Shown here: piece by piece, positions 53,416 to 62,509 of the stretch
How the letters are laid out: each line of letters opens with the position of its first letter
How positions within the stretch are numbered: position 1 is the first letter of the stretch
Assembly: GCF_018987265.1 (NCBI RefSeq)
Contig: NZ_CP076854.1
Coordinates: 1-64,000, forward strand
DNA length: 64,000 nt
Reading direction: 5' to 3'
Source: Rhizobium sp. WYJ-E13
GTDB taxonomy: Bacteria > Pseudomonadota > Alphaproteobacteria > Rhizobiales > Rhizobiaceae
Position numbers and translations under genes: made by a program
The notes under the pieces: model-generated
Told to the model about the DNA's origin: nothing
The model's input: the letters and a program-made list of their open reading frames with translations, nothing else
Databases searched by the model: none

Positions 53416-54744
53416 TCAGGCAGATAGGCGCATGCCGACTGACTGCTCGATGGACTGAAAGAGACGATCGTCCGCCTTCAGGCGTTGGCGGATCTGGCCA
53501 ATGCGCGACACCGCGGCATTGTCGCCGCTGCGCCCCACCGCCTTGGCGAGGGCAAGCACAAAGAAGTCCCGTTGCGCGTTGCTTCCGCCGATCTTCGGAA
53601 GGTTTGCCACCATCCGGTCGATCATTCGCTGGTCGGCGGGAGCATCAAACCCGGCCAATACGCGCGCCATCGGCACCCCGATTTCGGCTGCAACGCGCGC
53701 CTGATCATCCATGCCGAGGGCTTTGGCATCGATCTGAGCGACGAGCTCTGCGACGCCCTTGCGATCTTCGATCGCAACCATCGCCGCAAGGTTGTGCAGA
53801 GCCGCGAAGATCAGCGTTGTATCGGCCTTGCGCCGATTGGCGATTTCAGCGGCATCCATCCAACGGCCACCAACATGGATCCCGGATTGCTGCATGCGCC
53901 AGAGAAGCGAAACGGCGTTGGCCATGTCGCGGAAATCGTCCGTCTGCTGCGGTCGGACTTCATCGTCGTAAATCTGCAGGACACGATCATGATCGCCGCG
54001 CTCGAGATGCAGGAGAGCTAGATGCCAGGCCATGTGGAACGAGAAGTTGTTGCAGCGCGACCAGGCCTTTCGGCTTCCTTCGAGCCAATCGATGCCCTCT
54101 TTCGTGTCGCCACGCATTTCGAAGACATGAGAGACTGCATGAAGCCCCCAGGAATCGTGCGGCTGTAGCGCCACGGCGCGCTGTCCGATGTCGAGCGCCT
54201 CCTGATAACGCCCGTGTTCTTCCAGTGAAAAGGCATGGCAGCCGAGAACAAAGCCGGCGCCACTGCTCTTGAGGTCGAGGCTCCCGACTGCTCTCGTGCT
54301 CGCGCTCAACATGCCGCCCGCATCGCCCAGCATGAAGCGCAGGGCTTGCGATATCTTGAACGGCAGGAAAACGGTCGGACGATCTTCGAAACCGTAGTCG
54401 AGAAGGTCCGCGGCCCGGGAGAAGGAGCCGTCGACAGCCGCCTCAAGCGCCACGACGAGAAGGCGCTCATCACCCGTTCCGCCGCTTCTCGCGGCCAATG
54501 CCACCCGCGCATCTTTCAACGCGTCAGCGGCAGGCGTCACCGTTTCCGAGCGCGCCAGGATCAGGTTCGCAAAGCCCTTCAATGCGTGACCGGCAACGTG
54601 ATGCGGATCGGCCGCAAGGGTCATCTGCAGCGCTGGGCCTGTGCTCGGGCGGTGGGTCGCCACACCGAACACTGCGCCCTCGAATGCCCGCTGCGCCTCG
54701 TTGCTGTCCGTGCTGGTGGTGAGGCCGTATGCATCGCGTTTCAT
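53416..54744 (-). CDS. Tetratricopeptide-repeat protein (TTC38-like)
   Basis: The 442-residue protein follows AAGGAG. It contains repeated 34-residue helical units: AGHALKGFANLILARSETV, GCHAFSLEEHGRYQEALDIGQRAVALQPHDSWGLHAVSHVFEMRGDTKEGIDWLE, and SFHMAWHLALLHLERGDHDRVLQIYDDEV. The conserved HDSWGLHAVSH and FHMAWHLAL blocks resemble the TTC38 family, which has eukaryotic and bacterial members of unknown function. No signal peptide is seen. The next gene is a membrane protein, so a scaffold role is possible. Confidence 0.85.
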   Translation of the reverse strand: MKRDAYGLTTSTDSNEAQRAFEGAVFGVATHRPSTGPALQMTLAADPHHVAGHALKGFANLILARSETVTPAADALKDARVALAARSGGTGDERLLVVALEAAVDGSFSRAADLLDYGFEDRPTVFLPFKISQALRFMLGDAGGMLSASTRAVGSLDLKSSGAGFVLGCHAFSLEEHGRYQEALDIGQRAVALQPHDSWGLHAVSHVFEMRGDTKEGIDWLEGSRKAWSRCNNFSFHMAWHLALLHLERGDHDRVLQIYDDEVRPQQTDDFRDMANAVSLLWRMQQSGIHVGGRWMDAAEIANRRKADTTLIFAALHNLAAMVAIEDRKGVAELVAQIDAKALGMDDQARVAAEIGVPMARVLAGFDAPADQRMIDRMVANLPKIGGSNAQRDFFVLALAKAVGRSGDNAAVSRIGQIRQRLKADDRLFQSIEQSVGMRLSA

Positions 54745-55180
54745 CTACTTTGCTCCTTGGCGAGAGCCCTTCATCTCGATGGCTTCGATCTGAAATTCGG
54801 GTCTGACAAAGGCCTGTACGATTGCGCGACCGGGTTCGTTACAGGGAGCCGAGAGATTTTTTCGCTGGCGCAGCAATTTTTTGTCCGTTGCAGGACGACT
54901 TAAAAAATTTTTAAACATTTGTAACAAAACGATTGTGCGATCTGAATTATGTTGCCGCAGAACGTTCTAACCGGATCAAAAACAGCCTTTGCCGCGAGAG
55001 AGGGGAGGTCGCGTCCCGGGGCAATTTGTGAGCCGTCAGTATCGTTGCTCACAAAGAGGCGCGTGCGCATGCGTGACAGCCGGCGCTCGGGCTCTCGATG
55101 ATTTCGAACCCCGTCAATGTAACAGCGGGCCTTTCTCTTGCGTATTGGGCACGTCATAACGAACACGCAAGGGTGTAATC
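54745..55180. other. Divergent promoter region between TPR gene and exported hydrolase gene
   Basis: These 436 bases hold no gene. A very AT-rich tract at about 54897-54935 (a run including TTAAAAAATTTTTAAAC) is likely a promoter or DNA-bending element. The right half is GC-rich. No regulator gene is adjacent. Confidence 0.4.
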
Positions 55181-55927
55181 ATGATGCCGCTCCGATCCAT
55201 GTTCCTTGCCGCCGCTGTAGCGCTCGGCTCAGCCTTGGCTATTCCAGCACTTGCCGAGCCGGTTACCTTCGAGGCGAAGGACGGCGTGAAGATCTATGGC
55301 GATTTTCGAAGAGCCGAAGGAAAGTCGCGCGCAACCATTTTGCTGTTTCACATGGCAGGTTCCAACAAAAGCGAGTATGCGCCCTTGGCGCCCATCCTCA
55401 ATAAGGTTGGCTTCAGTACGCTGGCCATCGACCAACGGTCGGGCGGCAATCTCTGGGGCGACATCAACGAGACGGCTGCGCAGCTAAGAGGTGGTGCCGG
55501 TTTCGCCGACGCACTTTCCGATCTTGAGGCCGCGATCGCCTATAGCGGCACGCTGCATTTGGGACCGGCCGCGGTTTGGGGATCGAGCTATTCCTCGGCG
55601 TTGGTCTTCGTCGCGGCCGCTCACCATCCCGAGGTAAAGGCGCTGCTCGCATTTTCCCCTGCCGAATACATCGATGGTTATTCGATCGAGAGGCAGGCGA
55701 CCAAGCTTACAATTCCTGTCTTCATAACATCCGCACCCGACGCCAGCGAGATATCGAGCGGCAAGGCACTCGCGAGAGCGGTGCCCGGCCACAGGGCAGT
55801 TCAATATATCCCCAAGCGCGGCGTACACGGATCGGCGACATTGCGCACTGATGAGGACCCGCAAGGTGCCATAGAAAACTGGAAGCATGTCATGGCTTTT
55901 CTCGACAACGCCTTCCCACGCAGTTGA
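55181..55927 (+). CDS. Exported alpha/beta hydrolase (dienelactone hydrolase-like fold)
   Basis: The 248-residue protein starts with a signal peptide (MFLAAAVALGSALAIPALAEP). It then has FEAKDGVKIYGDFRRAEG, LLFHMAGSNKSEYAPLAPILNKVGF, the nucleophile elbow AVWGSSYSSALVFVAA, a likely acid in FITSAPDASEIS and a histidine in KRGVHGSATLRTDEDP. AAGGGTG precedes the ATG; the second Met two codons on may be the true start. A periplasmic esterase or peptidase-like enzyme of unknown substrate. Confidence 0.85.
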   Translation: MMPLRSMFLAAAVALGSALAIPALAEPVTFEAKDGVKIYGDFRRAEGKSRATILLFHMAGSNKSEYAPLAPILNKVGFSTLAIDQRSGGNLWGDINETAAQLRGGAGFADALSDLEAAIAYSGTLHLGPAAVWGSSYSSALVFVAAAHHPEVKALLAFSPAEYIDGYSIERQATKLTIPVFITSAPDASEISSGKALARAVPGHRAVQYIPKRGVHGSATLRTDEDPQGAIENWKHVMAFLDNAFPRS

Positions 55928-56037
55928 GGAAGGGGGCAAGCCAGGCTGCAAGCTTCATCCTCCGATGGCCAAGACCACTGAGCTCGATTGGGACAAGGCT
56001 GCCCGTGCTTTGGTTGAGCCTGTCAGCCGACTTATAA

Positions 56038-56454
56038 TCAAAAGGGCTTGACGACGGCGAGCCAAGCGATGATCGCGAATGCGAAGAAGATCGCAAACGG
56101 AGCGGCCCTGAACATCCGATGGACGGGCTTGCCGTCCTGCAACAACCGTCTCAAGGTCAGGCCCTCAACGCTGTGCAAGACGCTGAGGAAGACGGCAGGG
56201 ACCATCTTCAAAAGCAGCCAGGGTGAGCCGTCCCAATCGGCACCGAATGCCATCGTAAAGCCTGCCACCCACACGATCGCAAGCGCAGGTGTCGTCACCA
56301 GCCCATCCCAACGCAGGACGGATTGGCCGATATGACGGACGTCCATTCCGTCTGGTGCAGCTATCGCGATCCGCAAAGCCAGTGCCATCGCCAGCATACC
56401 TGCGATCAGGGTGACGACGGCGAAGACGTGAAGCGCCTTGATGTAGAGATACAT
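56038..56454 (-). CDS. CopD/HemJ-like integral membrane protein
   Basis: The 138-residue protein has four membrane helices and the N-terminal YIKALHVFAVVTLIAGMLAMALALRI, with a histidine in KALHVF, and an HSVEGLTLRRLL segment, the general pattern of the CopD/HemJ-like group of haem- or copper-associated membrane proteins. Its ATG overlaps the stop of the dehalogenase gene upstream (ATGA). Exact family (copper resistance D or protoporphyrinogen oxidase-like) is not settled. Confidence 0.75.
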   Translation of the reverse strand: MYLYIKALHVFAVVTLIAGMLAMALALRIAIAAPDGMDVRHIGQSVLRWDGLVTTPALAIVWVAGFTMAFGADWDGSPWLLLKMVPAVFLSVLHSVEGLTLRRLLQDGKPVHRMFRAAPFAIFFAFAIIAWLAVVKPF

Positions 56455-57209
56455 CAGCGTTCCCGTTCCTGACCGCTAAAGAGGTCGGGTATCTCAGCCA
56501 GCGAACGAACGGTAAAATCTGCCGGATAATCCAACGCTTCTGCATTGCCGCGCATCAGGGTGTAAAAAACGCGCTCGTCCGTTCCGGAGTGGGCCAAACC
56601 TTCCGTGATGTTCGCGACATTGAAACGCGCTACGCGAACGACCGTGAAGCCGAAGCTCTTCGCGCCGCAGATGTCAAATCCGTTGGACGATATGAAGACG
56701 ACCTTATCGCGCGTCACGCCCAACTCCTCCTCCACCAGACTGTAAGCATTTGGAGCCGGCTTATAGGACTGTTTCGAGTCGACACTCAGAATGTTGTCTA
56801 GGAATGGGTGGAGGCCCGAATTCGTGGTCAGACTGGACAGCATCGACGGACTACCGTTCGAAAGAATCGCCCTCCGGCGGGGATGGAGCCTTTCAAGGCA
56901 CGGCAGAGCGTCGCCGTAAGGTTTGAGGTCGAGATAGGCGGCAGCAATATCCTCAAGCAATTGACTGTCAGCCCTCAGATTAAGCAAGCGAAGCGTGTAA
57001 TCGAGAGAACGCAATGTCAGCGACCAGAAGTCCTCATAACGCTCCATCAGCGTCACAAGCCAAGAATATTCGAGCTGCTTCATACGCCAGACGCTGGTGA
57101 TCAGGCTTCCTCTCCCCGGAAAGGCCGCCTCCACCGTCGCTTCGACCGATCGCACGTCATAAAGCGTCCCGTAGGCGTCGAAAACGAAGGCCTTGAAGTT
57201 CTGGTTCAC
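56454..57209 (-). CDS. Haloacid dehalogenase type II (L-2-haloacid dehalogenase-like, HAD superfamily)
   Basis: A GTG at 57209, giving MNQNFKAFVFDAYGTLYDV, follows the purine-rich GAGAGGGAGAGGGAA and is preferred over a TTG at 57230. The 251-residue protein has nucleophile Asp11 in FDAYGTL, AILSNGSP (motif II), KPAPNAYS (motif III lysine) and FISSNGFDICGAKSFGFTVV (motif IV), matching type II haloacid dehalogenases, which replace halogen with hydroxyl on short haloacids. It is translationally coupled to the CopD-like membrane gene. Confidence 0.9.
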   Translation of the reverse strand: MNQNFKAFVFDAYGTLYDVRSVEATVEAAFPGRGSLITSVWRMKQLEYSWLVTLMERYEDFWSLTLRSLDYTLRLLNLRADSQLLEDIAAAYLDLKPYGDALPCLERLHPRRRAILSNGSPSMLSSLTTNSGLHPFLDNILSVDSKQSYKPAPNAYSLVEEELGVTRDKVVFISSNGFDICGAKSFGFTVVRVARFNVANITEGLAHSGTDERVFYTLMRGNAEALDYPADFTVRSLAEIPDLFSGQERER

Positions 57210-57252
57210 TTCCCTCTCCCTCTCGGACAATTCGATGCGTCCGGCTTACCGC

Positions 57253-58620
57253 TTAACTCGCAAGAGGCGCGGCCATCAAGATCAGGCTGCTTCGGTCGTG
57301 GCCGGCGACGACCCTGAACATCGACCCCGCCTTGACCGCCACGGGTTTGGCAAATGGATGCAAAACCTGCAGCCAGCCTCCGTCGGAATAGTCGTCTGGA
57401 TGATTTGCAAATTCGATGCCATCGGCAAGATTGATCTTCATCCACTGCACGATCCCGGCCGCTGTGCCATTGGCGGTAACAGGAATTTCGATGACGCGAA
57501 TTTCTTCTCTATGCTTTGGGCGCGTGAGATCGATCGTCTGCAATTCGATGTCCGCCGACAAGCGCTTCCAATCGGTCATCGTGCCATGGATCGGCAGTCG
57601 ATTGGCGGCGAGCGGCGCGAATGCTGAAACGTCGAACCCGGAAACATCACCTACGAACGCATATCTACTCAAGACCTCGCTTTCGACCAGGCAACCAACT
57701 GCGGTCGCGGATCGCGGGATGATCGTCGCCCCCTCATTCAACAAGCGTGCATGGGCATCCTCAAAAGTGTTGAGAACGTCTTCTGCGAGAAGGTCGCTCG
57801 AAAGGATCTCCGACACCAGAATATCGGCCCGTGTTTCCAGATCCAGCCCAACGGTAAGCTCGGTCGAAACCTTGTTGACGACATTGATGGTGTTACCGAA
57901 TCCGTTCTGCGCGACAATCCGGCTGGCGGTCTGCGCAATGATCGGAACTGCTTCGCAGGTGACGACGTTTGTCGCGCCTGCCCTCGCTGCCATCATCGAC
58001 AGTAATCCGCTACCTGCGCCAATATCGAGGACCGGCGCAGTCGAGCCGCGTTCTTGAACGGCTTTGGCAATCGCTGCCTCGAAGGCATCGTTGCGTCGGG
58101 CGTCATTTAACATCGGTATGTGCCAAAAAGGAACCATCCTGGACGTCAAACGCCGAATCTGATGTTGCGCCAATACGTTTTCGGGCTGAGAGGTTGCGAG
58201 TTTACGGAACGCTTCAAGCGCTTCATGCTGCCGGTCGGCCTGCACGAGAGCGACCGCCAGATTGTTGAGCGCCGTCGGGTTGTCCGGTGAGACGCGCAGC
58301 GCGGTTTGGAGCGACTCGACTGCTCCTCTGGCGTCCCCCGATTTCAGTTGGATCGTACCCTTCTCCAACAACCCGACAAGGTGATCCGGCTTCATCGCCA
58401 GAAGCTGGTCCCAATAGATAATTGCTACTTCGAAACGCCCTCGGAGAGCGGCGACCCCCGCGACAAGCGGGAGAACGTCCTCGACCCGATAGCGGTGATC
58501 GAGAACCTGGAGGTAATGCTCTTCGGCATCATCGAGCTTGCCTTCCGCGTGAAATCTCATGGCTTCGCTCAAAGATTTGCGCGCTTGAGCCAGAACCTGC
58601 TCCGAATTTTCTGTGGTCAT
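57253..58620 (-). CDS. TPR-repeat and protein arginine methyltransferase-like fusion
   Basis: ATG at 58620 starts MTTENSEQVL; a longer frame to 58713 has no support. The 455-residue protein has an N-terminal TPR-like region (AMRFHAEGKLDDAEEHYLQVLDHR, IQLKSGDARGAVESLQTALRVSPDNPTALNNLAVALVQADRQHEALEAF), then a Class I methyltransferase core: PVLDIGAGSGLLSMMAARAGATNVVTCEAV (motif I and acidic loop) and ILVSEILSSDLLAEDVLNTFEDAH, a double-E-type loop as in PRMTs. A C-terminal beta domain follows (IEIPVTANGTAAGIVQWMKI). TPR plus PRMT resembles eukaryotic PRMT9/PRMT7-type proteins, rare in bacteria. The substrate is unknown. Confidence 0.82.
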   Translation of the reverse strand: MTTENSEQVLAQARKSLSEAMRFHAEGKLDDAEEHYLQVLDHRYRVEDVLPLVAGVAALRGRFEVAIIYWDQLLAMKPDHLVGLLEKGTIQLKSGDARGAVESLQTALRVSPDNPTALNNLAVALVQADRQHEALEAFRKLATSQPENVLAQHQIRRLTSRMVPFWHIPMLNDARRNDAFEAAIAKAVQERGSTAPVLDIGAGSGLLSMMAARAGATNVVTCEAVPIIAQTASRIVAQNGFGNTINVVNKVSTELTVGLDLETRADILVSEILSSDLLAEDVLNTFEDAHARLLNEGATIIPRSATAVGCLVESEVLSRYAFVGDVSGFDVSAFAPLAANRLPIHGTMTDWKRLSADIELQTIDLTRPKHREEIRVIEIPVTANGTAAGIVQWMKINLADGIEFANHPDDYSDGGWLQVLHPFAKPVAVKAGSMFRVVAGHDRSSLILMAAPLAS

Positions 58621-58849
58621 GAAAAAGCGTTCCCAGCAAAGATTTGATTGTCGCTGCCGGTACGCACGCGCGACCCACTTCGTTACATCGACCAGAAACT
58701 TTTTTTGAGACATACAAGGCTCAGAGGGCGGGTGGCAGCAGCCACAAAAAGACGATCACATGGTCGTGAGGCCGTAACGATAACAATCATGCGGGCGAAT
58801 TCCTCCTGACCGCCCGGATTGACCGGCGTGGCCTTGATCGGAGCAGCAC

Positions 58850-59548
58850 ATGAAATATTCAGGCAGGATCGGCAGGTTGATGTTTTATTCTTCATTGGCA
58901 GCAACTGCGGCGCTACCTGCGGCGGCAGCGGACTGGCCACTGACCGTGGTGGAACTGTTCACCAGCCAGGGCTGCTCTTCGTGCCCTCCGGCCAACGCCA
59001 ATCTCATCAAGATCAGCAACCGGAAGAATGTTCTCGCGCTGAGCTTCTCCGTGACCTATTGGGATTACCTGGGCTGGAAAGACACGTACGGGAAGCCGGA
59101 ATTCACCGAGCGCCAGGTTGCCTATGAACCGGCCTTGAGGCAGCCCGGCCCTTATACCCCCCAGATGGTGTTCAATGGCACCGTAACCGCCGTCGGGAAC
59201 AGTCTTCCCGAAGTCGAATCCCTGCTGGCGCAAACGCCTTCGCTGAATGGCCCAGCGCTGGCCTTTAGCAATGACCGTATCGAAGTCGGCGCCGGTCCTG
59301 CGGCCGGGAACGCTGACGTCTGGCTGGTGCGCTACGATCCGCGGATCGAAGACGTGCCGGTTGCGCGAGGGGAAAACAGCGGCGCGACACTACAGCACAC
59401 ACATGTCGTCCGGCGTCTGGCCTGGCTTGGCACCTGGGATGGGAGTAAAAGCTCGTTTTCCTTGTCCCAGGCCGATAAGGACTTGAAGACAGCGGTATTA
59501 ATACAACGAGCGAATGGCGGAGCAATCCTCTCCGCCATCACCGACTGA
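58850..59548 (+). CDS. DUF1223 thioredoxin-fold protein
   Basis: The 232-residue product has an N-terminal signal peptide (LMFYSSLAATAALPAAAAD) and the DUF1223 signature VVELFTSQGCSSCPPANANL with a CSSC redox motif, followed by SVTYWDYLGWKDTYGKPEFTERQ and YTPQMVFNG. Such exported thioredoxin-like proteins are widespread in alphaproteobacteria and unstudied; a periplasmic thiol redox role is likely. It is divergent from the TPR-PRMT gene across 229 bases. Confidence 0.92.
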   Translation: MKYSGRIGRLMFYSSLAATAALPAAAADWPLTVVELFTSQGCSSCPPANANLIKISNRKNVLALSFSVTYWDYLGWKDTYGKPEFTERQVAYEPALRQPGPYTPQMVFNGTVTAVGNSLPEVESLLAQTPSLNGPALAFSNDRIEVGAGPAAGNADVWLVRYDPRIEDVPVARGENSGATLQHTHVVRRLAWLGTWDGSKSSFSLSQADKDLKTAVLIQRANGGAILSAITD

Positions 59549-59649
59549 TCGAAGAGCCATTACTTCGCAATCAGCCCAAACCGGCCTGAACACGTCAGGC
59601 CGGCAAGACACCGGCGAAGCCGTTGCAGCAGGCCGAGACTGAAGCTGCG

Positions 59650-60533
59650 CTAGTCCTGAACTTCGGCGGCAGTCAGTTTGTCTTGCGTCCTCGTCTCGAA
59701 ATCGCTGGCATCGTGGCGTTCGCGCAGTTGTTCGGACGGATGGCCCGTCAAGCGATTGACCATGCGGCCACGCTTGACGGCAGGACGCGCGTAGATTTGC
59801 TCGGCCCAGCGCTGAACGTTCTTGTAATCCTGCACCTGCAGGAATTCGGCCGCGCCGTATTGCCAGCCTTTGGCGAGACCGCCATACCATGGCCAGATAG
59901 CAATATCGGCAATCGTGTAATCGCTGCCGGCAATATATTCGCTTTCGGCCAAACGACGATCGAGAACATCGAGTTGGCGCTTCACCTCCATGGCAAATCG
60001 GTCGATCGCGTACTCGATCTTGGTCGGCGCATAAGCGTAGAAATGCCCAAAGCCGCCGCCAAGAAAGGGCGCGCTGCCATCTGCCAGAACAGCCATGACA
60101 GGCATTCGGCGCGAGCCGCCGGCTCCGTCGGCAGAAAGGCGCCGAACTTCTCGGCGAGATACATCAAAATCGAGGCCGATTCGAAAACACGGACCGGCTT
60201 TTTGCCACCACGGTCGAGCAGAGCCGGGATCTTCGAATTGGGATTGATGTCAACGAAACCGCTGGCGAATTGATCGCCATCGCCGATCTTGATCAACCAG
60301 GCGTCATATTCCGCACCGCTGTGGCCGAGTGCCAGCAGCTCTTCGAGCATGATGGTCACCTTCACACCGTTCGGCGTTCCCAGCGAATAGAGCTGCAGGG
60401 GATGGCGACCGACGGGTAATTCCTTCTCATGTGTCGCACCTGCGATCGGCCGATTGATGCTTGCGAAAGCGCCGCCGCTCGGCTTGTTCCAGGTCCAGAT
60501 CTTTGGAGGATTGTATTCCGCTGCCTGTGACAT
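59650..60533 (-). pseudogene. yghU: YghU-type glutathione S-transferase split by a frameshift
   Basis: The first part (start 60533, MSQAAEYNPPKIWTWNKPSGG) reads like YghU up to CLSWLFWQM; the second part resumes as GSAPFLGGGFGHFYAYAPTKIEYAI and runs to the stop at 59650 with a normal C-terminus (GHPSEQLRERHDASDFETRT). One G is missing near 60077-60078 within ATGGCAGC, where GGGC is expected. YghU-like GSTs are disulphide-bond reductases using glutathione. It lies between a DUF1223 gene and an intact GST. A sequencing error is as likely as a true mutation. Confidence 0.85.
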
Positions 60534-60561
60534 CTCGATCTCCATTATCGACCGCTCCTGC

Positions 60562-61266
60562 TTATGCCGCGGGCGGATAGTTCGACGGGAATAGCGCCCG
60601 TTTGGCTTCTTCGTCGTTCACGCGTTTGAAGGAATGATCTTTGCAGACCTGCTTGGCGCGAGAAGCGGCAGGACGCGCATCGACCGTGTCGAAGAGTCGC
60701 TTCAGGTTCGGATAAGCGGCGAGCGGATCCTCGAGCCCCTTGAGCACGCGCGAGGCACGATCCAGCCATCCCCACGCGGACATGTCGGCAATCGTGTAAC
60801 TATCTCCGACGATGAAGTTTCGGCCCTCGAGATGATCGTTAAGGACCTGATAATGACGCTCGGCCTCACGGCGATAGCGGTTGACGGCATAGTCCAGGCC
60901 TTCCGGCGCCGCGTGCTGAAAATGAACAGCCTGGCCTGAGAACGGCCCCACGCCGGACGCGAGAAACAGCAGCCATGAGAGAAGCTCAGGGCGATCTTCG
61001 GGCGAGCCAAGAAACTTGCCGGCTTTCTCCGCGAGATAGATCAGGATGGCCGTGGAATCGAAGACGCGCGTCTCTCTTCCGCCAGGACCGTCAGTGTCGA
61101 CGATCGCCGGTACCTTGCCATTCGGATTGATGGCGCGGAAAGCCGGCACATGCTGCTCACCCTTGCTGGTGTCGACAGGGATTGTCTCATAGGGCAGCCC
61201 TGCCTCTTCCAGGAAGAGGGCGACTTTCGCGGGATTGGGTGTCGGATGAAAATAAAAGCGGATCAT
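60562..61266 (-). CDS. Glutathione S-transferase
   Basis: The start at 61266 gives MIRFYFHPTPNPAKVALFLEEAGLPYETIPVDTSKG and has CGGAG upstream; a longer frame to 61311 is less typical. The 234-residue protein has NPNGKVPAIVDTDG, ETRVFDSTAILIYLAEK and the C-terminal VGDSYTIADMSAWGW, a full GST. It belongs to the module of GSTs, ABM protein, SDR and peroxiredoxin-like gene with divergent TetR regulator. Substrates are likely electrophiles or quinones. Confidence 0.92.
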   Translation of the reverse strand: MIRFYFHPTPNPAKVALFLEEAGLPYETIPVDTSKGEQHVPAFRAINPNGKVPAIVDTDGPGGRETRVFDSTAILIYLAEKAGKFLGSPEDRPELLSWLLFLASGVGPFSGQAVHFQHAAPEGLDYAVNRYRREAERHYQVLNDHLEGRNFIVGDSYTIADMSAWGWLDRASRVLKGLEDPLAAYPNLKRLFDTVDARPAASRAKQVCKDHSFKRVNDEEAKRALFPSNYPPAA

Positions 61267-61349
61267 GAGGGCTCCGTCGGGAATGGTGGTCAAAGCGCGG
61301 TACTGACGCATCCGGAGCCGGACCTCGCCCGGCTCCGGATAGATTTTTG

Positions 61350-61658
61350 TCAGCCGGGAAGGCGGTCAGCGAGGACTTCCGGCTGCTTTATGTCGAGCGG
61401 TCCCTCAAAGAGTTCGTCATATTTCGCCATCAGCGCGGCGGCGATCTGGCCCTGGAGGTGGGCTTGGCGACCTTCTTCCCCATCGAAAGCATCGAAGATG
61501 CCGAACGTGGACTTGTCGAAGCGAACCGCAAACCATGCGACGGTGAGCGGTTCCTGGGCGAGCAGGGCTTGCGCGCTTTTGAGGAAATCTGCGACTTCCT
61601 CTTCCTTTCCGTTCTTTGCCTTCAATTGTACGAACAATGCGAGCTTAGTCATGATCAT
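61350..61658 (-). CDS. Antibiotic biosynthesis monooxygenase (ABM) domain protein
   Basis: The 102-residue protein has the dimeric alpha-beta-barrel ABM pattern: LALFVQLKAKNGKEEEVADFLKSAQALLAQEPLTVAWFAVRFDKSTFGIFDAFDGEEGRQAHLQGQIAAALMA. Small ABM proteins include cofactor-free quinol monooxygenases (YgiN) and haem-degrading enzymes. It is 10 bases downstream of the SDR gene and part of the redox module. Quinone handling would fit but is not shown. Confidence 0.9.
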   Translation of the reverse strand: MIMTKLALFVQLKAKNGKEEEVADFLKSAQALLAQEPLTVAWFAVRFDKSTFGIFDAFDGEEGRQAHLQGQIAAALMAKYDELFEGPLDIKQPEVLADRLPG

Positions 61659-61668
61659 CTCCTCGGTT

Positions 61669-62475
61669 CTAGAGTGCTGAGTGGTCGCTGACCGCCTCTT
61701 CGAGCGCTGGCTTCATTGTCAGAAACCGTTCATCGATCGCGGCCGGATCATCCCTGTTGGCTGCGATCATTTTGGCGCGAGCCTCGCCGCCGCGGATCAC
61801 CTGAAGGGAATTGGCTTCAATTCCTTCGATCAGCGCATCGGCAACCGCTTCGGGCGGCTCGCGCGTGAATCCAAGTTCGGGGCCGGCCTTCGAGGACTGC
61901 ATCATCGGGGTATCCGTCGCGCCCGGATAGAGCGTCAAGACGCGGACACCTTCGCCCTTCAGTTCCCGGCGCAGTGCCTCGCTGAACCGAGAGAGCCCCG
62001 CCTTAACCGCGGCGTAGGTCGCGTAGAATGGAGCACCGATCAACGCGATGCCGGAGGTGACGTTGACGACAAGCCCGTCGCCGGACGCGCGCAGGTGGGG
62101 GAGAGCAGCCTGCGTCAACAGAATAGGAGCAACAAGGTCGACCTCGACCATCGTCCTTATTTCTGCCTCCGTCGTCTTTTCAATACGACCGGCGCGCACC
62201 CCGCCCGCGTTATTGACGAGAACATCGAGCCCGCCAAGTGCCGCAATTGCCTGGTCCAGAGACCGGGACCGACCCTCCGGGGTAGCCACATCCGCCTGGA
62301 CGCCGCTGACCGGCAATCCCCTTTCCTGGAGATCCCTGACAGCCTGAACCAGCCGCTCGAAGTTTCGCCCGGTAACGATGACCCGAGCTCCTTTCGCCAG
62401 CATGGCACGTGCAATGGCGAAGCCGATGCCACTGGAGCCACCGGTGATGAGAACGCGCTTACCTTCGAGATTCAT
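61669..62475 (-). CDS. Short-chain dehydrogenase/reductase
   Basis: The 268-residue SDR has ITGGSSGIGFAIARAMLAKGARVIVTGRN, LVNNAGGVRAG, catalytic NVTSGIALIGAPFYATYAAVKAGLSRFSEAL and a C-terminal part with TLYPGATDTPMMQ. It lies between the peroxiredoxin-like and ABM genes on the minus strand, 34 and 10 bases from them, so the module is one operon. Substrate unknown. Confidence 0.9.
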   Translation of the reverse strand: MNLEGKRVLITGGSSGIGFAIARAMLAKGARVIVTGRNFERLVQAVRDLQERGLPVSGVQADVATPEGRSRSLDQAIAALGGLDVLVNNAGGVRAGRIEKTTEAEIRTMVEVDLVAPILLTQAALPHLRASGDGLVVNVTSGIALIGAPFYATYAAVKAGLSRFSEALRRELKGEGVRVLTLYPGATDTPMMQSSKAGPELGFTREPPEAVADALIEGIEANSLQVIRGGEARAKMIAANRDDPAAIDERFLTMKPALEEAVSDHSAL

Positions 62476-62509
62476 GGTTCTACCTCGCTTCTTCTTTAGG
62501 GCATTCTGT

